Notes under the pieces: model-generated | What the model saw: the letters and a program-made list of their open reading frames with translations, nothing else | What the model was told of the DNA's origin: nothing | Database searches by the model: none | In this document: positions 26,684 to 32,966 of the stretch, one piece after another | Layout: each line of letters opens with the position of its first letter | How positions within the stretch are numbered: position 1 is the stretch's first letter | Source: Paenibacillus soyae | GTDB taxonomy: Bacteria; Bacillota; Bacilli; Paenibacillales; Paenibacillaceae | Reading direction: 5' to 3' | DNA: 64,000 nucleotides | Assembly: GCF_024623455.1 (NCBI RefSeq) | Contig: NZ_JANIPJ010000028.1 | Location: 1 to 64,000, forward strand | Position numbers and translations under genes: made by a program

Positions 26684-26989
26684 GTTCAAAAAGTCCAGTT
26701 TTCAGCACCTTGGCCTATGCTTCCGCTGCTGCGTTTTTTCCAAAAACGCGTAGATCCGATGAAGCTAGAAACTGAGGAGCGGAGCGTAGTGAAAGCTACG
26801 TGAGCACCTGCAGTGTTTCCGGAGGAAACACACATCGAAAGCATAAGCTGTTTCGGCTGGAACCGGGCCCCGCGAAAGTAATCGGAATAAGCTTCGAAGC
26901 TTCACTTCACTTTCGTGGGTAACAGAAGATATTCGACGTCGAGTTAACTTCCTGATATAGCTTCGTGATCAAAAGTGGACTTTTTGAAC
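26684..26989. mobile_element. MITE-like element with terminal inverted repeats, long copy
   Basis: Ends are GTTCAAAAAGTCCAGTTTT (26684-26702) and the inverted AAAAGTGGACTTTTTGAAC (26971-26989), 18 of 19 matching. There is no coding frame. The inner block with GAGGAGCGGAGCGTAGTGAA and CTACGTGAGCACC recurs in the shorter copy at 36368-36534, in the same orientation, and both are followed by AACCTCTAT. It lies between the lplB start and its probable promoter element. Confidence 0.78.
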
Positions 26990-27031
26990 AACCTCTATAC
27001 CAAAATTTTAGTTCGGATTCGGTAGGGATTA

Positions 27032-27071
27032 TAGGGTACAGCCATTACTCTTTTTGGTACTTTGATGTCGG
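27032..27071 (-). promoter_or_regulatory. Conserved 40-bp upstream element, copy 1
   Basis: Read on the minus strand it shares with 41476-41515 the blocks CCG-CATCAA, TACCAAAAA, GT-AT-GCT and TACCCTA in fixed spacing. It lies 382 bases before the lplB ATG; without the 306-bp repeat between them this would be about 76, close to the 68 bases seen for the other copy. It is likely a regulator site or promoter of sugar operons. Confidence 0.6.
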
Positions 27072-27135
27072 GATTGGCGAATGACTTGTTAGCAGCGTTG
27101 CCGGAGGGGGAGCTCATTAGGGGAACGGTCGGACA

Positions 27136-27167
27136 TAAAAAAACAGACTGCGATTAGCAGCCTGTTT
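27136..27167 (-). terminator. Terminator-like hairpin
   Basis: Stem AAACAGACTGC (27141-27151) / GCAGCCTGTTT (27157-27167) with one mismatch and a 5-base loop; the minus-strand reading ends in seven T. No gene directly upstream on that strand uses it, since the AT-rich genes run the other way, so it may insulate the operon from antisense reading. Confidence 0.55.
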
Positions 27168-27203
27168 GAAAGTTAATATTCTGGTCATTTCATGCGGGGT
27201 GAG

Positions 27204-27415
27204 CAATAACGATCTCCCGTGTCGCTGCTGTGCCACGCACCGCCGTTCTCGCACCATTTGCGACACCTCTGATCGTTATCGAGCAAACTAGTTACTCCGG
27301 CGAGGCGATAACGATCTCACGTATCGCTGCTGCGCCATGCAGCGCCGTTCTCACACCAATAGCGACACCTCCGATCGTTATCGAGCAAACTTGTTACTCT
27401 TACATGGCGATAACT
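27204..27415. repeat. 102-bp tandem repeat array, left block (two units)
   Basis: Units start at 27204 and 27306, and a third begins at 27408 and stops after CGATAAC. Each unit carries the arms GATCGTTATCG and, after GAGCAAACTAGTTACTC plus a few bases, CGATAACGATC, a perfect 11-bp inverted repeat. The same unit, same orientation, recurs six times at 30693-31345 on the other side of the AT-rich genes. Confidence 0.85.
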
Positions 27416-27515
27416 GTTTAAAGAAAAGACTGGCGACGCCCCCTTAAGCAGGCAGGATAGCGCAATAAAGGAGTTTCTTAATTTACAGTGGAATCTTGTA
27501 ATTGAGGTGAGTTTA

Positions 27516-27893
27516 ATGAACTATTCGAACAGCTCGAAAGAAATTGATTTTACTGGATTTCTCGGACAGAAAGTATTAGAAATATTCTCAGTAGGACTCG
27601 AATTACTTGACCTGAAATTGGAGAATGGAATTATTAACGTTGAGTGTTCTTGGAGATTGCGCTTAGCTACCGTTATTCTGATTGGTATTAATGAAAAAAA
27701 GGAAACAGACTTTTCATCTATCTTGAAAGATCGTTTAATTTCCAAATCGATTACCAACATACACTACTTTGAGACAGGCGACTTAATTATCCAATTTGAG
27801 GAAAATCACTTTTTAGATTTATTCGCCGATTCATCCACCTTTGAACATTACCAGTTGTATCTTGGGGAGAAACTATTCTTGATTGGTAGGTAA
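27516..27893 (+). CDS. Hypothetical protein, possibly DUF6188-like or immunity-type
   Basis: A 125-aa acidic protein, starting at the ATG 27516 after GAGGTGAG (a GTG at 27507 overlaps that site). The beginning FTGFLGQKVLEIFSVGLELL and CSWRLRL resemble the small DUF6188 group, but I am not certain. No signal peptide or membrane segment. Codon use is far more AT-rich than in genes outside 27500-30400. It is the first of six such genes, each followed by a hairpin element, a layout seen in immunity gene arrays. Confidence 0.6.
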   Translation: MNYSNSSKEIDFTGFLGQKVLEIFSVGLELLDLKLENGIINVECSWRLRLATVILIGINEKKETDFSSILKDRLISKSITNIHYFETGDLIIQFEENHFLDLFADSSTFEHYQLYLGEKLFLIGR

Positions 27894-27940
27894 AGCTCGG
27901 TTCCTAATGAGAAACTTTTGTTCCATAAACAACCACGACG

Positions 27941-27994
27941 AGGCTGCCGAAAAATCGGCAGCCTTGTTAAGCTATTTAGCAGGATAGTTCCAAT
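27941..27994. repeat. Array spacer element 1 (hairpin plus leader motif)
   Basis: A perfect hairpin AGGCTGCCGA / TCGGCAGCCT (27941-27964) is followed by TTAAGC and the shared leader motif AGCAGGATAGTTCCAAT (27978-27994), which recurs with changes before other genes of the array (27450-27466, 28468-28484). The hairpin may also act as a terminator. Confidence 0.6.
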
Positions 27995-28033
27995 ATGTGG
28001 TACCTATTGTATAATAGGTTGAGGTGAATGTGA

Positions 28034-28387
28034 GTGAAAAACGATTTAATGATGGCAAAAATAAAACAGTTAAAGAAAAGAGGATCTCTTCCCGATTCTG
28101 GTCTCAAACGAAATTCGGTTCACTACCCACTTATTTCGTATATTAAAAATTCGATAAGTTTGTTTATTAGTGAATCGTATGATGATGTTGCACTATTCTT
28201 TAAACGAGCAGATGACGAGATTTCTATATTAAATCAGAAAAACTTGAGTCATGTAGAGTACTTTTCATTGTGTGATGATTACATGAGAAATATATCAAAA
28301 TTTTTAATTACTCATAATTATCTGTCTGAAAGTGGACTAGAGTTAATACCTCATAAGTATAAGTGTGACCCCAATACAATCGGTTGA
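28034..28387 (+). CDS. Hypothetical AT-rich small protein
   Basis: A 117-aa protein starting with GTG (MKNDLMMAKIKQLKKRGSLP) after GAGGTG. No domain recognised. Predicted mostly helical and soluble, with a central stretch YIKNSISLFISESYDDVALF and DDEISILNQKNLSH. Same strand and same AT-rich codon use as its neighbours in the array. Confidence 0.55.
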   Translation: MKNDLMMAKIKQLKKRGSLPDSGLKRNSVHYPLISYIKNSISLFISESYDDVALFFKRADDEISILNQKNLSHVEYFSLCDDYMRNISKFLITHNYLSESGLELIPHKYKCDPNTIG

Positions 28388-28484
28388 ATTAACAGGAAGC
28401 GATTGCTTAATCTTGACTCAGCGGCGGTCGGCCACTCGATCGGCCGCAGTGTATCGTTGAACTAAAGGGCAAGATAGTTCCAAT
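28388..28484. repeat. Array spacer element 2
   Basis: Three parts: a motif TTAACAGGAAGCGATTGCTT at the gene end (28388-28407), a GC-rich imperfect hairpin (GCGG...CCGC, 28424-28446) and the leader hairpin TTGAACTA...TAGTTCCAA (28457-28482). The first part aligns with those at 29354, 29875, 30389 and 30516. Confidence 0.6.
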
Positions 28485-28531
28485 TCATGGTAATACAGAC
28501 ATAAGGATTTATTTTGCAAAAGGAGGACATC

Positions 28532-29005
28532 ATTATAGCTTTAGTTCATGACTTCATACTTATTTCAAGCCGAAAGTTTGAAGAGATTTCTTTAAGTGGG
28601 ATCTTTAATTACAAGGACAGTAATCAAGAAAATGTTGTTCAATTACATGATGACATGTTTGGTTACATGCAAGATTCATTGAAATGGATAGAAACCATAA
28701 ATCCTGACAAAAACGAAAGTGCTTTGGGATTTAATTACTATGGAAGGTCAATAATTGAAAAAACGGGAGCAGTAAAATTAACGAAGCTCATGAAAGCCTG
28801 GTATCTTATGTTTTCAGAAGCTCCTGAAGAAATAATTTTAACGGGATGGTATATGTGGGTTGAAGATGAGGACCCACGAACAACTGGGGCATATGACAAA
28901 CTGTCATTTAGTAGAAAAGAAGTTCTTGATACTCTAAGTAGGATGATTGAATTTTCAATCATGGTGGAGTCGGGTGAATATAAAATGATTTACCTTGGTA
29001 TTTGA
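28532..29005 (+). CDS. Putative immunity-type protein, possibly with an ATT start
   Basis: About 158 aa, reading IIALVHDFILISSRKFEEIS then FNYYGRSIIEKTGAVKL and APEEIILTGWYMWVEDEDPR. The layout resembles families that I know as immunity proteins beside polymorphic toxins, which I cannot confirm. AAAGGAGG is at 28519-28526 but no ATG, GTG or TTG follows at proper distance; ATT at 28532 is best placed. The TTG at 28514 lies before the ribosome site. Either an ATT start is used or the start was lost. No toxin gene is in the window. Confidence 0.6.
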   Translation: MIALVHDFILISSRKFEEISLSGIFNYKDSNQENVVQLHDDMFGYMQDSLKWIETINPDKNESALGFNYYGRSIIEKTGAVKLTKLMKAWYLMFSEAPEEIILTGWYMWVEDEDPRTTGAYDKLSFSRKEVLDTLSRMIEFSIMVESGEYKMIYLGI

Positions 29006-29061
29006 GCTCGGTACAAGAGGAGATTAATACATGCTTTATTACAAAGCATTAGGGGGATTTA

Positions 29062-29328
29062 GTGTTTAATTTTAAAACTAATGATGAATCAGAGATCCTG
29101 TGCTCGTTGATCGCTAAAGAAATGCATGAACAATTCAATATTACTATTGAAGAGGCAATTGGACGGATAAATGCTTTTTGGTCTAAAGTTGATTTTGTAG
29201 ACGAGAATGATCTCAGATACCATGCATCGGTTGAATATTGGTGTAGTCAAATCTACTTTGAAAATTGGTTGCCGGCTAAAGACAGAAATACACTGAAAAT
29301 AAGAACCTATGTTCATAGAAAATCTTGA
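29062..29328 (+). CDS. Hypothetical AT-rich small protein
   Basis: An 88-aa protein starting with GTG after TTAGGGGG. The first two thirds (SLIAKEMHEQFNITIEEAIG, RINAFWSKVDFVDENDL, YWCSQIYFENW) read like a compact helical domain; the last 20 residues are basic (KDRNTLKIRTYVHRKS) and may be a frameshifted end. No family named with confidence. Fourth gene of the array. Confidence 0.5.
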   Translation: MFNFKTNDESEILCSLIAKEMHEQFNITIEEAIGRINAFWSKVDFVDENDLRYHASVEYWCSQIYFENWLPAKDRNTLKIRTYVHRKS

Positions 29329-29350
29329 TTTATATTACATAAAATTCTTT

Positions 29351-29440
29351 GAACTAACGGGAGACAATAGCTCAATGCTACATGACGGCAGTCGGCCAGC
29401 GGCTGTCATTTCTTTTGCTACAGGGCAGGAAAAAATTAGC
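29351..29440. repeat. Array spacer element 3
   Basis: Gene-end motif CTAACGGGAGACAATAGCTC (29354-29373), hairpin ATGAC...GTCAT (29382-29409), then GCTACAGGGCAGG and a run of A (29417-29440), matching the three-part plan of the other spacers. Confidence 0.6.
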
Positions 29441-29490
29441 CCCTAGAATTGAAGAAAAGAGAAGACGCATGGAATGAGAGGAATCGAGTT

Positions 29491-29877
29491 ATGGGGGTTA
29501 ATTCAAAAGGGAAAAGAAAGTTAGTGCATAGAGGTAGAACATATTATTGGAATGTCCAACAAGATCCAGAGGATTACGGACTAACCAACCTTAGTATCGT
29601 TTCTGAAGATAAGAAGTTTATTCTATCTTACCATGTAGGACAATCAAATAATGATAGCCCACCTTTTATTGTGGTAAAGGGTATCGAATTTGGAGGGTTA
29701 GAAAATTATTATCGACAAGGTTGGGTAAGAGTTCTGACTCCGTATTGGGATGATAATGTTATTACGCCTGGATTCGTTATAATCATAATTGAATGGTGTT
29801 TACTTCGTAAGGACCTCCTAGAGTTAGTTGATTGGAAAGGCGATATTCAGCAGATATTCCCTAACCGATTGATCTAA
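29491..29877 (+). CDS. Hypothetical AT-rich protein
   Basis: A 128-aa protein from the ATG at 29491 (AGAGG ten bases upstream; a TTG at 29449 is in frame but lies in the spacer). It starts MGVNSKGKRKLVHRGRTYYW and contains DKKFILSYHVGQSNNDSPPF and a hydrophobic patch GFVIIIIEWCLL. I do not recognise a named domain; it looks like a small beta-rich soluble protein. Fifth gene of the array. Confidence 0.55.
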   Translation: MGVNSKGKRKLVHRGRTYYWNVQQDPEDYGLTNLSIVSEDKKFILSYHVGQSNNDSPPFIVVKGIEFGGLENYYRQGWVRVLTPYWDDNVITPGFVIIIIEWCLLRKDLLELVDWKGDIQQIFPNRLI

Positions 29878-29960
29878 CTGGAGACGTTAGCTGAATGAAT
29901 CCCTTCAGCAGCTGGTCACAACGATCAGTGTAACTGGATGACTTTTACTGGGTACCTGAA
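29875..29960. repeat. Array spacer element 4
   Basis: Gene-end motif CTAACTGGAGACGTTAGCTG (29875-29894) overlaps the stop codon of the preceding gene and includes the small inverted pair CTAAC...GTTAG. It is followed by a degenerate hairpin region with CAGCTGG and no clear leader motif until about 30018 (GACGGACAGGATGG). Confidence 0.55.
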
Positions 29961-30090
29961 CTGATAGTTTAATTTTTGAGCAACGACCACAGGGCTGTTC
30001 GCCAAGGAATTGCAATTGACGGACAGGATGGAAACACTATAATAGTCAATTGAAAGTCTACGTAACTCGCATATAGAGGTGAGGATAGTC

Positions 30091-30405
30091 TTGAGTAAAA
30101 AAATTGGTCAAATTATTGGGGTCTTATTTTCAATAATTTGTTTTTCGTTAGCGGTATATGGAAGTCGCTTTTTTGAAAACGGAATTACGGATTTTATGTT
30201 GTACCTCTTTCTATTACCATCTTTACTTGCACTGATCGGATCAATGTTTAACAAACCATTTATAAATACAATTGCATTTATTTGGCTCATTCCTGCTTGT
30301 TTGTATTTTACCATTGGTCCTTTTCTAATAATACTTCACTTTGTTGCTATTGCTTTCATGTTCTTAAGTAAAAAAAATTACAACTCAGCCAACAGGGAAC
30401 GTTAG
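30091..30405 (+). CDS. Small integral membrane protein, hypothetical
   Basis: A 104-aa protein from the TTG at 30091, six bases after GAGGTGAGG (a GTG at 30079 lies in that site). It has three to four hydrophobic segments (IIGVLFSIICFSLAVYGS, FMLYLFLLPSLLALIGSM, INTIAFIWLIPACLYF, IGPFLIILHFVAIAFMFL) and a short charged tail. Last gene of the AT-rich array. No family recognised; membrane immunity proteins can look like this. Confidence 0.55.
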   Translation: MSKKIGQIIGVLFSIICFSLAVYGSRFFENGITDFMLYLFLLPSLLALIGSMFNKPFINTIAFIWLIPACLYFTIGPFLIILHFVAIAFMFLSKKNYNSANRER

Positions 30406-30581
30406 TTCAGCCATCCAGGAGCAGTTTGCCGCCGTGGCAACTGCTCCTGTTGTCGTTAAGCGAAGGGACAGTTTACTTCAAAGAACAATGGGATATTAAA
30501 TCATGCCCTTCTCGCTATCGGAGAACGTTAGTTGAATGACAACAGCGGCAGGACTTTATTTATCAGGTCTGAACTGCCGCT
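30389..30581. repeat. Array spacer elements 5 and 6 with no gene between
   Basis: Element 5: motif CCAACAGGGAACGTTAGTTC (30389-30408, overlapping the end of the membrane gene) and a strong hairpin AGGAGCAGTTTGCC...GGCAACTGCTCCT (30417-30448), then GTTAAGC. Element 6: motif CTATCGGAGAACGTTAGTTG (30516-30535) and hairpin AGCGGCAG...CTGCCGCT (30544-30581). Only about 65 bases lie between, as if a cassette had lost its gene. Confidence 0.6.
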
Positions 30582-30692
30582 GCTTTATATAAATGGTTCA
30601 GTCTAAAACTTATTTTTCAAAAGCTGACGACCCTTCAATTCATAAACCCCGCAAGATCAACAACTCCAGTCTAATACTTTATTCTCATCGAA

Positions 30693-31345
30693 CAATAACG
30701 ATATCACGGATCGCTACGCCGCCACGCACCACCGTTCTCGCACAAGTAACGATACCTCTAGTCGCTATCAAGCAAACTAGTTATTCCTGCGAGGCGATAA
30801 CGACCTCACGTATCGCGCTGCGCCACGCACCGCCGATCTCGCACGAATAACGACACCTTCGATCGCTCTTGAGCAAATTAGTTACTCTGGCAAGGCGATA
30901 ACGATCTCCCGTGTCGCTGCTGTGCCACGCACCGCCGTTCTCGCACCTGTAACGACACCGGCGATCGCTATCCAGCAAACTAGCTACTCCGGCAGGGCGG
31001 TAACGATCCCACGTATCGTTGCTGCGCCACGCACCGCCGTTCTCGCGCCAGTAACGACACCTCCGGTCGCTATTGGGCAAACTAGTTACTCTAACATAGC
31101 GATAACGATCCCACGTATCGCTACTCCGCCACGCACCGCCGTGTTCGCGCCAGTAACGACACCTCCGATCGTTATCGAGCAAACTAGTTACTCTAACATA
31201 GCGATAACGATCCCACGTATCGCTACTCTACCACGCACCGCCAATCTCGCCACCAGTAACGACACCTCCGGTCGCTATTGAGCAAACTAGTTACTCTAAC
31301 ATAGCGATAATGACCTCACGTATCGCTACTGCACCACGTTCCGCC
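30693..31345. repeat. 102-bp tandem repeat array, right block (six units plus part)
   Basis: Units start at 30693, 30795, 30896, 30998, 31100, 31202 and 31305, so the period is 102 bp within one base. The third unit shares about 50 identical bases with the first unit of the left block. Each unit can form an 11-bp stem around the ACTAGT-containing loop. Because 102 is divisible by three, an uninterrupted minus-strand frame (30781-31182) carries a 34-residue repeat with DRRCRYWRENGGAW, without ribosome site; I do not call it a gene. The array ends at the 3' end of the response regulator gene. Confidence 0.85.
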
Positions 31346-31358
31346 GCTGCGCTTAACA

Positions 31359-32966
31359 TCAAGCCTTCACCCCGCCCGGGGTAACTCCCCAATACTTCCG
31401 GAACACCTTCGTAAAGTAGCTGACGTCCCGGTAGCCGACGAGCCGCGCCGCGTCGTACACCTTGCCCCCGTCCTGAAGGACGGTCTTGGCCTGCTCCATC
31501 TTCCGCTCCAGCACGTAAGCGGAGAACGAAACGCCCGTCTCCTGCTTGAACAAGCGGCTCACATAGGAGGAATTGACGAACAGCCGGTCGGCCACCGTGT
31601 GCAGCGTAATGTCGCGGTCCAGCTCCTGATCGACGATGGCCAGGATAGAGCGGACCAGTCCGTTGCTGGTCCTGCGCCGCTGCCGCTGCAAGTAAGCGCA
31701 GATATGGCCCACGTTCCGCGCCAGCCAGGCGCGCGTCTGCTCCTTGCTGGTCAGCAGCCTGACGTTCTGGAAGTACGCCATGTCGTCGCCCGCCACGTCG
31801 CGGATCATCCAACCCTGCTTCTGAATAATGCGGATGAACAAGCTGCTCAAATACAGCACGGCCTCGTGCATCTCGTCGGCGGATTCGACGGGCTCGAGAC
31901 TCTTGTCCCACAACCCCCGCAGCGCTTCCAGCGCTTTGTCCTCGTCGCCTAGTTCCAGCGCGATCTCAAGCGCCTTCTCCAGCCCCGGCTGTGCCTGAAC
32001 GCCCTGCTGCTTCCGCTCCTGCTCGCGGTAAGGAATGGCGATATCATGCCCGTACACGATTCTCTCCTGCAGAGCGCGGCAGGCCTGGGCGTACAGCTCG
32101 CTCATCTCGCCGATGCTTCCGGCGCCCGCGCATATGCCGGCGCTCGCGGTTAAGCCAAGCGTCTCCCTCGCTCGCGCAAGCAGCTGCACGACTGAGGCTT
32201 GCACTCTTAGGTTGGAATCCTCGGGCTGATCATCCGGCGGCAGCGCAAAGACGAGCAGCGTATACCCTTGCCGATCGGGACAAACCCAGCAGGAGGGGGC
32301 GGGCAGCAGCTCCTTAGCTAGGCATTGAAGCGAGAAATGCCACATCGGCGAATCCTCTGCCTTGATACGCCCGTCTCCCTGCGGGATGGGGTCGACATCG
32401 ACCACCGCGACGGCGATCCGGTCGCTCTCCGAAAGCGCGATCTGATATTCCTTGCATTTGCGCAGCACTTCGCCATCGTCATAGACGCCCGCCGTCCATT
32501 GCTGGAAGAAGCCGCTCTGCAGATGCGGCAGATGCTCCTGCCACTTGACCTTCAGCTCCGACTGCTCCCTCCATCGCTCCAGCTCGGCCCGAAGCTGTCC
32601 GGCCGCTTCCAGCACGGCCTCCAGAATCTCGTCCTCCGCCGCCGGCTTGAGCAAATATTGCGATACGCCGTAGGACATGGCTTCCTGCGCGTAAGCGAAA
32701 TCGTCATGGCCGCTCAGAATGATCAGCTTCATCATGGCGCCGCCATCCGGCCGCTCCCGCAGCTTGCGTACCAGCGTCAGCCCGTCCATCTCCGGCATCT
32801 GCACGTCGATCAGCATAATATCCGGCCTCTTCCGCTCCGCGAGACGCAGCGCCTCCACGCCGTTCGCGGCCAATCCCACTACCTCGATGCCGTGCTCCTC
32901 CCATGGAATGTTGTTCGCCAGTCCTTGGCGCAGACGCAGCTCATCCTCCACGATCATCAAATTCAT
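31359..32966 (-). CDS. YesN-type response regulator (receiver plus AraC DNA-binding domain)
   Basis: A 535-aa protein. N-terminal receiver: acidic pocket EDE (7-9), phosphoacceptor Asp54 (MLIDVQMPEMDG), Lys107 (YLLKPAAED). A long middle region (about 130-420) is typical of YesN proteins. The C-terminal AraC helix-turn-helix pair contains VNSSYVSRLFKQETGVSFSAYV and VGYRDVSYFTKVFRKYWGVTPG. The ATG overlaps the kinase stop by four bases, so expression is coupled. It should switch on sugar uptake genes when phosphorylated by the kinase at 32963. Confidence 0.93.
   Translation of the reverse strand: MNLMIVEDELRLRQGLANNIPWEEHGIEVVGLAANGVEALRLAERKRPDIMLIDVQMPEMDGLTLVRKLRERPDGGAMMKLIILSGHDDFAYAQEAMSYGVSQYLLKPAAEDEILEAVLEAAGQLRAELERWREQSELKVKWQEHLPHLQSGFFQQWTAGVYDDGEVLRKCKEYQIALSESDRIAVAVVDVDPIPQGDGRIKAEDSPMWHFSLQCLAKELLPAPSCWVCPDRQGYTLLVFALPPDDQPEDSNLRVQASVVQLLARARETLGLTASAGICAGAGSIGEMSELYAQACRALQERIVYGHDIAIPYREQERKQQGVQAQPGLEKALEIALELGDEDKALEALRGLWDKSLEPVESADEMHEAVLYLSSLFIRIIQKQGWMIRDVAGDDMAYFQNVRLLTSKEQTRAWLARNVGHICAYLQRQRRRTSNGLVRSILAIVDQELDRDITLHTVADRLFVNSSYVSRLFKQETGVSFSAYVLERKMEQAKTVLQDGGKVYDAARLVGYRDVSYFTKVFRKYWGVTPGGVKA

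Noticed and set aside
27444..30581. Classical integron
   Set aside because: No tyrosine recombinase (IntI) in the window and the gene-end motifs do not meet the RYYYAAC/GTTRRRY attC pattern; kept only as a cassette-like hypothesis.
30593..30850. 85-residue plus-strand frame at the right repeat array
   Set aside because: It is made mostly of translated tandem repeat and lacks a ribosome site.
30693..31345. CRISPR array
   Set aside because: The whole 102-bp unit is conserved, with no short constant repeat alternating with unique spacers, and no cas genes are present.
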